From assembly GCF_000520735.1 (NCBI RefSeq), contig NZ_ASSC01000447.1, forward strand, positions 1-32,330: DNA of 32,330 bases, in the 5' to 3' direction. Position numbers and translations under genes: made by a program. The stretch comes from Paenibacillus forsythiae T98. Its GTDB lineage: Bacteria; Bacillota; Bacilli; Paenibacillales; Paenibacillaceae. The notes under the pieces were generated by a model. That model worked only from the letters and a program-made list of their open reading frames with translations, did no database searches and was not told where the DNA came from. Shown one piece after another: positions 8,765-16,727 of this stretch; the stretch's first letter is position 1; each line of letters starts with the position of its first letter.

Positions 8765-9862
8765 CTATTTCAAACCATCAACCGCAAGGCTGAATTCATC
8801 TTCTTCGGGGGCCGGACTCGGGATGCCGAGATCTTCAAATGTGGCCATCCTTGAAACGAGCTGTACAGCCGATTCGATGACAGGCAGCGCCAGCGCGGCT
8901 CCCGTCCCTTCTCCAAGACGCATGTCCAGATGCAAGAGAGGCTTCAGCCCAAGCTCATCCAGCACGATACGGTGCGCCGGCTCAACGGACAGATGGGAAG
9001 CGAATAGATAATCCCGGCAGCGAGGCTCTATCCGGCAGGCGGCGAGCGCCGCGGCGCCTGTAATCACCCCGTCGATGACTACCGGAACCCTGCGGGCCGC
9101 CGCTCCCATTATCACACCGGCAAGCCCGGCGATTTCGAGTCCCCCCACTTTGGCGAGCACGTCGACAGCATCGCCCGGATCAGGCTGGTTGACCTCGATC
9201 GCCCGTTCGATCACCTTCGTTTTGGCGGCCAACGCTTCATCGTCGATACCGGTTCCCCTCCCGGTGATTTGTTCCACCGGATGATTCGTGAACACCGCCG
9301 TCATGGCGCTGCTGGGAGTCGTGTTGCCGATTCCCATTTCTCCTAGACCGATCACTTCGATCCCTTTATCGGCAAGCTCGTAAGCCGTGTCCATCCCGAC
9401 ATGAATGGCGGCAACCGCTTCTTGCTTGGTCATCGCCGGCCCTTGGGCCATATTAGCCGTTCCCGGGCGGACTTTCCGCCGAACCACGCCTTCCGGCAGA
9501 TCCGTCAGCAGCGTCCCGACATCAATCACTTGAACCTCCGCTCCCGCTTGCTGCGCGAGCACATTGACAGCGGCGCTGCGCCGAATGAAATTCGCCATCA
9601 TCAGCCCGGTCACTTCTTGCGGGTAGGCGCTGACGCCCTCCTGCACGACGCCATGATCGCCGCACATCACGACAATCGCTTTTTTGTCCACACTCGGCTG
9701 AACGCTGCCTGTTATCCCGGCGAGCCTTACAGCAATTTCCTCCAGACGCCCGAGACTTCCCAAGGGCTTGGTCAGGTTGTTGACGCTTCTTCTCATTTGA
9801 TGCATCGACACCATATTCAGCCGTTCAATCCGGTTGATGACCTGAAATAATTTTTCCAACAC
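8765..9862 (-). CDS. cobT: Nicotinate-nucleotide:dimethylbenzimidazole phosphoribosyltransferase CobT
   Basis: Makes alpha-ribazole phosphate from a lower-ligand base and nicotinate mononucleotide, for nucleotide loop assembly. The product has the CobT signatures LTKPLGSLGRLEEIA, VVMCGDHGVVQEGVSAYPQEVT, EMGIGNTT and RLGEGTGAALALP, the last with the catalytic Glu. The frame is open to ATG at 9907. However, GAGGGG at 9872-9877 lies 9 nt from the GTG at 9860-9862 and would be wasted by the longer start, so the GTG (365 residues) is preferred. It is the first gene after the riboswitch. The start choice is less certain than the identity. Confidence 0.92.
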   Translation of the reverse strand: MLEKLFQVINRIERLNMVSMHQMRRSVNNLTKPLGSLGRLEEIAVRLAGITGSVQPSVDKKAIVVMCGDHGVVQEGVSAYPQEVTGLMMANFIRRSAAVNVLAQQAGAEVQVIDVGTLLTDLPEGVVRRKVRPGTANMAQGPAMTKQEAVAAIHVGMDTAYELADKGIEVIGLGEMGIGNTTPSSAMTAVFTNHPVEQITGRGTGIDDEALAAKTKVIERAIEVNQPDPGDAVDVLAKVGGLEIAGLAGVIMGAAARRVPVVIDGVITGAAALAACRIEPRCRDYLFASHLSVEPAHRIVLDELGLKPLLHLDMRLGEGTGAALALPVIESAVQLVSRMATFEDLGIPSPAPEEDEFSLAVDGLK

Positions 9863-9916
9863 AATCACAATCCCCTCTACAATCTTAGAGACGCATGCAA
9901 TGATCATCTAACAAAC

Positions 9917-9955
9917 AAAAAAGCACTCCCCACACACAAAAGAGCGTAGAAGTGC
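9917..9955 (-). terminator. Intrinsic terminator between the B12 riboswitch and cobT
   Basis: Read on the minus strand, GCACTTC (from 9955) pairs with GGAGTGC (to 9923) and is followed directly by a run of six T residues (9922-9917). It lies downstream of the B12 box and 55 bp before the preferred cobT start. This is the expected place for the expression platform of a transcription-terminating cobalamin riboswitch. Confidence 0.75.
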
Positions 9956-10017
9956 CGTTAATCGCCGCAATACAAGCGTTCTCCCCCTTCCTATCCTCGT
10001 AGGTCAGTCGTGCTGTT

Positions 10018-10205
10018 GAAAAAGGCAGGTCTCCTGACTTGTGGATCAGACGCAATAACCGGAATCATACTGATCCGGGTGCTTAAGCCTTCCCATTTGA
10101 CACAGTGGCTTAAGCTTGCTCTCCATTTACAGTGGCGGGACCGCGACGGACTTTCACCGTTCTTCCCTTTTAATAAACGCCTTGGCGTTTCACCTTTTTC
10201 ATCCA
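10018..10205 (-). promoter_or_regulatory. Cobalamin riboswitch controlling the cob/cbi operon
   Basis: The minus strand carries the B12 box AAGTCAGGAGACCTGCC at 10040-10024. Upstream of it are the conserved core segments GGGAAGAACGGTGAAAGTCC and GGTCCCGCCACTGTAAATGG (about 10170-10120). A perfect 9-bp stem, GCTTAAGCC with GGCTTAAGC, spans 10081-10115. The element sits between a promoter at 10244-10273 and the terminator before cobT. By analogy with the family, adenosylcobalamin binding should favour termination and switch the operon off. The outer borders are approximate. Confidence 0.93.
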
Positions 10206-10243
10206 TATGCAGTTGTAGACAAGATATGCTGACAATAAGGTTC

Positions 10244-10273
10244 ATTATAACTTGAGCTTTAAAGAGAAGTCTA
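10244..10273 (-). promoter_or_regulatory. Probable sigma-A promoter of the cob operon
   Basis: On the minus strand, TAGACT (10273-10268) and TATAAT (10249-10244) are separated by 18 bp, some 40 bp upstream of the riboswitch aptamer. The -10 matches consensus perfectly and the -35 is partial. Confidence 0.6.
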
Positions 10274-10323
10274 TGAGTCTGCTCATACATGAGGTCTGGA
10301 TGAACTGTCGCTGCCTGTGGACT

Positions 10324-10370
10324 AAAAAATCCGCTCCCACGGGACAACTATCCCGGAAGGAGCGGATTTT
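10324..10370 (-). terminator. Terminator of the DJ-1/PfpI gene
   Basis: Perfect 12-bp arms AAAATCCGCTCC and GGAGCGGATTTT (10326-10337 and 10359-10370) enclose a smaller CGGGA/TCCCG stem. On the minus strand a T run follows. It lies 28 bp after the stop of the PfpI-like gene and separates it from the cob operon promoter. Confidence 0.85.
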
Positions 10371-10398
10371 CGACGGTATCAATTAAGCCTGCCGGGGA

Positions 10399-11058
10399 TC
10401 AGCCCAGCTGTTCAATAACCGCTTTTGTGACGGCCAGCGTTGACTGCGGGTTCTGCCCTGTAATCAGGTTGCCGTCCACCTCGTAATGGGACGTCCAGTT
10501 CGGGGCCGCGACATAGATCGAACCCAGATCGCGAAGCTTGCTTTCGAGCAAGAAAGGAAGATGTTGATCCAGCGTCGTTTGCGCCTCCTCCCGATCGGTA
10601 AAGGCACTTACCCGTTTGCCCGCCACAAGCGGTTGACCGTTCGACAGCGTAGCGCCGACAAGCCCGGCCGGACCGTGGCACACGGCAGCGACAATCTTGT
10701 CTCCCTCATAAAAATCGCGCAGCAGCTTCTGAAGGACCTTATTATCGGGGAGATCATACATCGTTCCATGACCGCCCGGCAGGAAAATCGCATCGAAGCC
10801 CTCAGCGGATACTTCGTCCAGCTTGACCGTGTTTTCCAGATATTTCTCCGTATCCAAAATTTCTTGCGGTGTATTGGCATCGACACTGCCGGGATCAACA
10901 GGAGCCTGCCCTCCAAGCGGGCTTGCGATCACAAGCTCATACCCCTGTTTTGTAAATTCAATATAGGCTTCGGCAAATTCGGACAGCCAAATCCCGGTCG
11001 ATTTGCCTTCATGAACTTTCGTATGATTAGTTACAACGATTAACACTTTTTTAGCCAT
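10399..11058 (-). CDS. DJ-1/PfpI family protein (class I glutamine amidotransferase-like)
   Basis: A cytoplasmic protein of the DJ-1/ThiJ/PfpI superfamily, whose members include glyoxalases (Hsp31/HchA type), chaperones and proteases; the reaction here is not determined. The 219-residue product has IFLPGGHGTMYDL and the nucleophile elbow AAVCHGPAGL, with Cys127 followed by His128. Residues 1-10 form the first Rossmann strand (KKVLIVVTN). An ATG five codons upstream exists, but the GGAGG in between is 8 nt from ATG at 11058, so the shorter form is chosen. The LysR gene directly upstream on the same strand may regulate it. An Hsp31-like glyoxalase III role is possible. Confidence 0.85.
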   Translation of the reverse strand: MAKKVLIVVTNHTKVHEGKSTGIWLSEFAEAYIEFTKQGYELVIASPLGGQAPVDPGSVDANTPQEILDTEKYLENTVKLDEVSAEGFDAIFLPGGHGTMYDLPDNKVLQKLLRDFYEGDKIVAAVCHGPAGLVGATLSNGQPLVAGKRVSAFTDREEAQTTLDQHLPFLLESKLRDLGSIYVAAPNWTSHYEVDGNLITGQNPQSTLAVTKAVIEQLG

Positions 11059-11097
11059 TTGTTTTGCCTCCATTACGAATATTTTGTTGCTTTCTTT

Positions 11098-11126
11098 ATA
11101 TTAGTTCCAGCCCTTCTATAAAACAA
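11098..11126 (-). promoter_or_regulatory. Possible promoter of the DJ-1/PfpI gene
   Basis: TTGTTT (11126-11121) and TAATAT (11103-11098) with 17 bp spacing, 40 bp upstream of the start codon on the minus strand. The match is moderate. It would allow expression separate from the upstream LysR gene. Confidence 0.4.
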
Positions 11127-11158
11127 ATTATGAAATAATGATCTATCCATAAATATAT

Positions 11159-12028
11159 TTATACATCTTCGCGAATTCGGATCATCATTTCATGAATTTG
11201 CGGTAATTGCTTATGCTTCAGCTTATAGGCGAAAAACAGCTCATTCTTCACTTTCAAATCCTCATAGATCACCTTTGCTTTTCCATCAACTGAATTTTCC
11301 AGTATATATGTAGGGATAACGCTTAAGCCGGCGCCATTCCCGACAGCCGTCAAGATGAGCCGCAGATCAGGAATGATATGGGCGGGTCTGATTTGCGGCC
11401 GCTTTGTAAAATGCTCTCTCCAAATTCTTCGGATGATCGGCAAATCCGCCCCATAGCTTATCCAATGCTGCATGGATAGCCATTGCTCTTTTAATTCAAG
11501 GTCGTCTGTATCGCGTATTTCACAATCGCCGGGGGCAACCATCACAAATTGTTCGTCCATCAATTTCACATACTCAATGCCTGGAATTTGATACTTTTTC
11601 GATGTAATGACAAGATCGAGCTTATCTTCCTTCAGCAGCTCCAGCAACTGATCGGCGGTTCCAAAGCTGGAAATGGTACGGATGTTATAGGTATGCAGCC
11701 GGGGGAGTATTTTTTCCGTGTAAAATTCATGTGCGGCTCCCAACTTTATAACTGTAAGCGCAGGTAAGGAAGCCGCCTTGAAATTCATCGTGGTCTCCTC
11801 CAAAGACTCGATCAGCGGAGCCACCTCTGAATACAGCTCCTTCCCCCGTTCCGTCGGAAACAGCTTTCTTGAGGTTCGAATGAATAGCTGTTCACCAACC
11901 TCGGCCTCCAGAGAAGCCAAATGCTGGCTCATGGCGGGTTGCGTCATTATGCGCACTTTGGCCGCCTCGGACACAGAGTTATGCTTGTAGATCGTGCAGA
12001 AGCTTCTGTACCATTCAAAATCAACCAT
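11159..12028 (-). CDS. LysR family transcriptional regulator
   Basis: DNA-binding regulator of 289 residues. The N-terminal winged helix is FEWYRSFCTIYKHNSVSEAAK followed by MTQPAMSQHLASLEAEVGEQLF. The C-terminal part is a periplasmic-binding-fold effector domain (LDLVITSKK, GNGAGLSVIPTYILE). A TTG two codons upstream is possible, but AGGAAAGGGG is spaced better for ATG at 12028. It lies upstream of the PfpI-like gene on the same strand and divergent from the MBOAT operon; either could be its target. The effector is unknown. Confidence 0.9.
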   Translation of the reverse strand: MVDFEWYRSFCTIYKHNSVSEAAKVRIMTQPAMSQHLASLEAEVGEQLFIRTSRKLFPTERGKELYSEVAPLIESLEETTMNFKAASLPALTVIKLGAAHEFYTEKILPRLHTYNIRTISSFGTADQLLELLKEDKLDLVITSKKYQIPGIEYVKLMDEQFVMVAPGDCEIRDTDDLELKEQWLSMQHWISYGADLPIIRRIWREHFTKRPQIRPAHIIPDLRLILTAVGNGAGLSVIPTYILENSVDGKAKVIYEDLKVKNELFFAYKLKHKQLPQIHEMMIRIREDV

Positions 12029-12063
12029 GTGCAATGCCCCTTTCCTTTAAATGCTTTTTGATA

Positions 12064-12092
12064 TTGATTTATATGACGATAAAACATATCAT
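12064..12092 (+). promoter_or_regulatory. Possible promoter of the MBOAT-SGNH operon
   Basis: TTGATT (12064-12069) and TATCAT (12087-12092) with a 17-bp spacer, in the A/T-rich gap divergent from lysR and 56 bp before the MBOAT start. The gap could also hold LysR sites. Confidence 0.45.
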
Positions 12093-12148
12093 AAGTGAGT
12101 TCGGCGTTCTTTCATGATTTTTCCTATTTTTCGAAAGTGAGGGCGGGT

Positions 12149-13525
12149 ATGTTATTTAATTCTTATCCTTTTATTTTTGCCTTTCTTCCTGCTGTTTTAC
12201 TGATCTATTTTATCTTCGTAAAATATCGCTGCTTCTTCACGGCCAAGCTTTGGCTGGCGTTGTCTTCCCTGTTTTTTTATGGCTGGTGGAATTTAAAATA
12301 CATACCGCTCATCCTGCTATCCATCCTGTTTAATTACATCGTAGGCCGCAGGCTGTTATCTGCTATATCCTTCAGGAAGCTTCTGCTCTTCTTCGGGATA
12401 TCGGCCAATGTCCTTCTGCTGGGGTACTATAAATATGCCGGTTTCTTAATAGACAACTGGAACGGGCTGACAGGAAGCAACCTGCCGGCGCTTCACCTGC
12501 TTCTGCCGCTGGGCATCAGCTTCTTCACCTTTACCCAGATCGCCTATCTCGTCGATGCTTACCGGAGACAAGTCCAGGAATACAGCATGATTAACTATGT
12601 GCTGTTTGTGACTTTTTTTCCGCATCTTATCGCGGGTCCGATCCTTCATCACAAGGACATGATGCCACAGTTCGAGAGGCTCCGCAATAAGGTCTGGAAC
12701 TGGAATAACGTCATGTCGGGTTCTTTGCTGTTCTGCATCGGCCTGTCCAAAAAAATGCTGATCGCCGATACGCTTGCCGGTTATGCTGGCAGCGGTTTTG
12801 CGAATGCCGCCCAATTTATGGATTCCTGGATCGCAGCCTTAAGCTACACCTTCCAAATCTATTATGATTTCAGCGGCTATACGGATATGGCGATAGGCAT
12901 TGCCCTGCTGTTTAACATCAGACTGCCGCAAAATTTCAACTCGCCTTACAGGGCAACAAGCATCCAGGACTTCTGGCGGCGCTGGCATATTACGCTAAGT
13001 CAGTTTCTCCGGGACTATATTTATATTCCTCTGGGCGGGGGCAGAAGAGGCTTCTGGACTGCCATTCGAAATGTCCTTATTACGTTCATCATCGGCGGAA
13101 TTTGGCACGGGGCAAGCTGGATGTTCATTATATGGGGGCTGCTTCATGGCGGAGGACAGGCTGTGGAGCGCATTTGGAAACGCTGGGGCAAGCCCCTTCC
13201 TGCCCAGTTATGCTGGCTGATTACGTTCCTGTTTATTAATATGACGTGGGTGTTCTTCCGGGCTGACAATATTTCGCAGGCCACAAGGCTGCTGCGCGGG
13301 ATGGCCGGCATGAACGGACTGGGGCTTTCAAGGCTTACAGGATTGGCGCCGGTAATTCCCATCCTTGCCGTCCTTCTGCTGGTCATGCGGGTATCCCCCA
13401 ATTTAACCTGGACGCTAAGCAAGCTGCGCCCCAATTGGAAGACAGCCCTCCTGATGGCATTGATGTTTATGATTTCTCTTCTCTTCTTCAACCGGATTAC
13501 GGAATTTCTATACTTTAATTTTTAG
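12149..13525 (+). CDS. MBOAT family O-acyltransferase (AlgI/DltB-like)
   Basis: A polytopic membrane acyltransferase that passes acyl, usually acetyl, groups across the membrane to an extracellular polymer. The 458-residue product begins MLFNSYPFIFAFLPAVLLIY, the classic AlgI start, and has many hydrophobic segments. It contains DFSGYTDMAIGIALLF, the QDFWRRWHITLSQFLRDYI block (His280) and the MBOAT catalytic site GGIWHGASW (His320). ATG at 12149 is preferred over the frame opening at 12095 because GAGGG lies upstream and the protein then starts like AlgI. The next gene encodes an SGNH-like partner, the usual pairing for polysaccharide O-acetylation. No polymer synthase is nearby, so the substrate is unknown. 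Confidence 0.93.
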   Translation: MLFNSYPFIFAFLPAVLLIYFIFVKYRCFFTAKLWLALSSLFFYGWWNLKYIPLILLSILFNYIVGRRLLSAISFRKLLLFFGISANVLLLGYYKYAGFLIDNWNGLTGSNLPALHLLLPLGISFFTFTQIAYLVDAYRRQVQEYSMINYVLFVTFFPHLIAGPILHHKDMMPQFERLRNKVWNWNNVMSGSLLFCIGLSKKMLIADTLAGYAGSGFANAAQFMDSWIAALSYTFQIYYDFSGYTDMAIGIALLFNIRLPQNFNSPYRATSIQDFWRRWHITLSQFLRDYIYIPLGGGRRGFWTAIRNVLITFIIGGIWHGASWMFIIWGLLHGGGQAVERIWKRWGKPLPAQLCWLITFLFINMTWVFFRADNISQATRLLRGMAGMNGLGLSRLTGLAPVIPILAVLLLVMRVSPNLTWTLSKLRPNWKTALLMALMFMISLLFFNRITEFLYFNF

Positions 13526-13561
13526 TGTGAGCTTAATCTACTATTTTAGGGGGAATATAGA

Positions 13562-15040
13562 TTGCTGCCGCGGCAAAAGACCGATACCGATATTGTATTA
13601 AACGCTGCCCCATCTCGGGGATTTCATTCCCAATCCAGACAAGCTATGGGTTATTTCGTTCTATTCACCTTGATTCTTGCAGTTCTTATGGCCTTATTCA
13701 TTATAATTGTGGACCCTCTGCAATTTTATCATCGCGCAACCTGGTATTCACCGGTATTTTCCAAGCAGGAACGCTACCAGAATCCGGGGCTGGCCAAAAA
13801 CTTCGACTACGACACCATTATTATCGGAACGTCCATGACCGAGAACTTCCTGCCTTCTGAAGTGAGCCAAAGTCTGGGCGGAAAGGCGATGAAGCTGTCC
13901 ATTGAAGGGTCGACGGCCGAGGAGCATTACAAAATTGCCAAGCTGGCCTTGAAGACCGGTAAAGTTAAGAAAGTGCTTTGGGGACTGGATTACTTCTCCC
14001 TGAAAAATAATACGGAGGAGGAGCAGCAGACCTTTCCCCATTATTTGTATGACGATAAACTGTGGAATGATTATAAATATATCTTTAATTCATCCGTCTA
14101 TGCCCAGTTCGCTATAAGCATCAAAGATATGCTCCAGGGCAAGACCAATGATCTGGAGCACCTGAATAACTGGAATGATGAATCCACCTTTTCCAAAGAG
14201 CGTACGGCTAAATCTTACTACGATCACAGCGCCAGCGAAGTGTATTTCGGCATGAATGAGGAAGATATACCGGTGCTTCAGCAGCGCTTCAACACTTACG
14301 TCGGCCAGCTGCTTGCCGATTATCCCGATGTTCAGTTTTACTTTTATTATCCGCCCTACAGTGTTATGAGACAGGCAGCCTGGTACAATACCAATCCGAA
14401 ACGCTTCAATAATCAGCTGGAAATGCGCAAATGGATGTTTCAGCAGATTAACAAGCACCCCAATGCGATGCTGTATGACTTCCAGTCGGAGGCGGACTGG
14501 ACCTTTAACCTGGATTTATATAAGGATATCAGCCATCACAGCGGAGCGGTGAATAGCCGGATCGTCCGGAGCATCGGCAAAAATGACGCAAAATACCGGG
14601 TGACCGAAGATAATGTCGAACTGTTCAACCATGAACTGGTATCGCAAACAACGTCTGCGCTCATGGACAAGCAAGGGAATGTATATGCCTACAAGGTCAA
14701 GATCAATTCGCGCGATTACCCCTTTAGCAAGCGGCTAATTCAAGGAGATGGCGAGCTGTTCCTTCCAGCCTCCGAGACCGCATCATCGCTGAGAGCGGCC
14801 ATTGCCTGGGATGCCGCAGCTAAAACGGCTGTCTTCACTACTGAACAGCAGAGAATTGAATTGTCCGCAGGAAATAAAGTCGCAAGGGTGAATGGCCAAG
14901 AAGTCTTGATGACCCGTCCGCTGCTGATTGCTGGAGGACGAGCCATGGTCCCTATAAAGTTCGTAGCTGAACAGTTAGGATTGGAGACAGCCTTGCATAT
15001 TGAGCAAAGAAATTATTCTTTAAATATAAACTCCTTATAG
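13562..15040 (+). CDS. Membrane-anchored SGNH-like protein with C-terminal stalk (Cu-amine-oxidase-N-like) domain
   Basis: Probable extracellular partner of the MBOAT protein. Residues 29-50 form one membrane segment. The outside domain has a block I-like IIIGTSMTENF with candidate Ser91, and a DLYKDISHHS motif with candidate Asp322 and His325, as in the SGNH/DltD-AlgX/AlgJ group. Residues from about 396 (GELFLPASE and GRAMVPIKFVAEQLG) match the stalk/copper-amine-oxidase N-like domain common in Paenibacillus surface proteins. The start is TTG at 13562 with AGGGGG upstream; the next in-frame ATG (residue 29) would remove the cytoplasmic N terminus. It lies 36 bp after the MBOAT gene. Acetyl transfer is inferred from context; esterase activity is possible. 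Confidence 0.78.
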   Translation: MLPRQKTDTDIVLNAAPSRGFHSQSRQAMGYFVLFTLILAVLMALFIIIVDPLQFYHRATWYSPVFSKQERYQNPGLAKNFDYDTIIIGTSMTENFLPSEVSQSLGGKAMKLSIEGSTAEEHYKIAKLALKTGKVKKVLWGLDYFSLKNNTEEEQQTFPHYLYDDKLWNDYKYIFNSSVYAQFAISIKDMLQGKTNDLEHLNNWNDESTFSKERTAKSYYDHSASEVYFGMNEEDIPVLQQRFNTYVGQLLADYPDVQFYFYYPPYSVMRQAAWYNTNPKRFNNQLEMRKWMFQQINKHPNAMLYDFQSEADWTFNLDLYKDISHHSGAVNSRIVRSIGKNDAKYRVTEDNVELFNHELVSQTTSALMDKQGNVYAYKVKINSRDYPFSKRLIQGDGELFLPASETASSLRAAIAWDAAAKTAVFTTEQQRIELSAGNKVARVNGQEVLMTRPLLIAGGRAMVPIKFVAEQLGLETALHIEQRNYSLNINSL

Positions 15041-15049
15041 TTCCTAAAT

Positions 15050-15090
15050 AAATCGCCCTGTTCCTCTCTGGAAGAACAAGGGCGATTTCG
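15050..15090. terminator. Bidirectional terminator, copy 1
   Basis: AAATCGCCCT-GTTC and GAACAAGGGCGATTT pair with one bulged base between the convergent SGNH-like and VOC genes. A nearly identical element occurs at 19020-19060. Confidence 0.85.
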
Positions 15091-15098
15091 TTATTCCA

Positions 15099-15521
15099 TT
15101 ACCCCTCGCCGGTCCCGTGGTTGAATTGCCACTCCACACCGAACTTGTCCGACAGACTTCCGTAACATTTGCTCCAAAAGGTTTCCTGAAGCTCCATGCC
15201 TACTTTACCGCCTTCTTTAAGCTTGTCAAACGCGGATTGCAAGGCGTCTATATCATCGCTTACAATAGCAAGGCTTATGTTGTTCCCCGCCACAAAAGGC
15301 ATACCGGGAAAGACATCGGAAAACATCACAGTGCTTCCAAAAATAATAAGCCGGGTATGCATGATCAGATCTTTGGCTTCCTCCGGAAGCGGATATTCCG
15401 GGTTGGGAGGCGCTTCCCCAAAGGTCATCAGCTTGGGTTCTTCCGTTCCAAAGACCTGCGCATAAAATTCCACAGCCTCACGACAGTTTCCGTTAAAATT
15501 CAAATAAGCTTCAACAGCCAT
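15099..15521 (-). CDS. VOC family protein, PhnB-like
   Basis: Small glyoxalase/bleomycin-resistance fold protein of the PhnB/3-demethylubiquinone-methyltransferase-like subgroup, for which no single reaction is established. The 140-residue product begins with EAYLNFNGNCREAVEFYAQVFG and ends with SDKFGVEWQFNH, both characteristic of the subgroup. HTRLIIFGSTVMFSD is the middle strand pair. Of two in-frame ATGs, 15521 is preferred because GGAG lies 7 nt before it and abuts the other. It is a stand-alone gene ending at the shared terminator. Confidence 0.88.
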   Translation of the reverse strand: MAVEAYLNFNGNCREAVEFYAQVFGTEEPKLMTFGEAPPNPEYPLPEEAKDLIMHTRLIIFGSTVMFSDVFPGMPFVAGNNISLAIVSDDIDALQSAFDKLKEGGKVGMELQETFWSKCYGSLSDKFGVEWQFNHGTGEG

Positions 15522-15740
15522 TTGCATTCTCCTTTATTTCAAAATTGTTGGTTCCATAATACATCATGTCTAAAAAAGCATTCGATCATACCGTATGGCC
15601 TACGCTATCGACATCATCGGGAAGCCGCAGAACGCCGCATGATCCAATTGCAGCGAGGCTTTCCTCATTTCCTAGTATAACCGAACATAAGTTCTTATTC
15701 AAGAGTTTCCAGAGAAAAAATATTATCAGGGTAAGATACT

Positions 15741-16619
15741 TCAGGGCAATAACGAGAGAAAGGCCCTTGCCGCAGCGGACAAAGGGACGCCTCGAAGTGA
15801 GGCGATTCCTATATGGCGCATTGGGATTGGCGGATTCAGGGGGATTTCAACAAGCTGGCCGGCAGCAAGCTCGTCTGCCACATAATTGCGAATAACAAAC
15901 GCCAGGCCGAAGCCGCGTATTGCGAACTGCACAAGAAGATCAATGCTGCCAAGCTCGAACTCGGGGGCTATTCTGACGCCATTTGAAGCCGTATATTCGT
16001 CAATGAAGCTTCGGGTACTCCCTCCCGGCTCAAGCAAGAGCAAGGGATAATTGTTGATGGCATTAAGCTCCAGCATCCCTTCTGCCAGCTTGAAAAATGC
16101 TTTTCCGCCTACAAGGCAGTCTTGAATGGAGATGCTTCTACGGAAATCAATCTGTTTGTCCGAGGCTGGAAGATTGACGATGCCAAAGTCGATTTTCCCC
16201 TCTTTAAGCAACGCAAGTGTCTCCGGAGTCGTTCGGTTCGTTACATGAATGCGGATACCCGGATACTGCTCGTGAAAATGTTCAAGGCAGGGCAGCAGGT
16301 AATACTTGCACAATGTGTCGCTCGCTCCAATATTGATCTCCCCGCTATTTAAGCTATGCATGTCCGCAATGGCCCTCTCGCCAATCTCTACGAGGTTAAA
16401 GGCTTGTTCCACATAGCGAAGCAGCACTTCACCTTCAGCCGTAAGCGTAACTCCTTTTGTCGTTCGGAAAAATAATTGTCCTCCAAACCTCCCCTCCAGT
16501 CGCTTGATGGTATGGCTTACAGCCGGTTGAGTGATATAGAGCCGCTCAGCTGCCTTGGACAAGCTGCCGGTCTTTGCCGTCCAGTAGAAAACGCGATACC
16601 ACTCTAAATTAATCTCCAT
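15741..16619 (-). CDS. LysR family transcriptional regulator, divergent from the purA paralogue
   Basis: A 292-residue LysR regulator: the N-terminal helix-turn-helix is GSLSKAAERLYITQPAVSHTIKRLEGRFGGQLF, written here in overlapping pieces GSLSKAAERLYITQ and PAVSHTIKRLEG. The effector domain has NIGASDTLCKYYLLPCLEHF and FAIRGFGLAFVIRNYV. ATG at 16619 has GAGG 8 nt upstream. It is divergently transcribed from the PurA-like gene with 108 bp between the starts, the usual layout of a LysR regulator and its target. The ligand is unknown; a nucleotide-related effector would be a guess. Confidence 0.9.
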   Translation of the reverse strand: MEINLEWYRVFYWTAKTGSLSKAAERLYITQPAVSHTIKRLEGRFGGQLFFRTTKGVTLTAEGEVLLRYVEQAFNLVEIGERAIADMHSLNSGEINIGASDTLCKYYLLPCLEHFHEQYPGIRIHVTNRTTPETLALLKEGKIDFGIVNLPASDKQIDFRRSISIQDCLVGGKAFFKLAEGMLELNAINNYPLLLLEPGGSTRSFIDEYTASNGVRIAPEFELGSIDLLVQFAIRGFGLAFVIRNYVADELAAGQLVEIPLNPPIPMRHIGIASLRGVPLSAAARAFLSLLP

Positions 16620-16648
16620 ATATATTACCTCACATTATATCTGGCATT

Positions 16649-16689
16649 ATAACTATTAATTATTCTTATGTCTCCACCAGCATTATAAT
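16649..16689 (+). promoter_or_regulatory. Divergent control region: LysR-type dyad and purA-paralogue -10
   Basis: An imperfect A/T-rich dyad with ATAA/TTAT ends (16649-16669) lies just upstream of a perfect TATAAT (16684-16689). The -35 position has only TATTCT, a poor match. A weak -35 next to a dyad is the usual layout of a LysR-activated promoter. Activation is inferred. Confidence 0.5.
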
Positions 16690-16727
16690 AGGGAACGCAG
16701 ATGAAAACAATTTAGGAGGCGAGTCCT

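Noticed and set aside
9991-10347. 118-residue minus-strand ORF
   Set aside because: It overlaps the riboswitch, the promoter and part of a terminator and resembles no protein.
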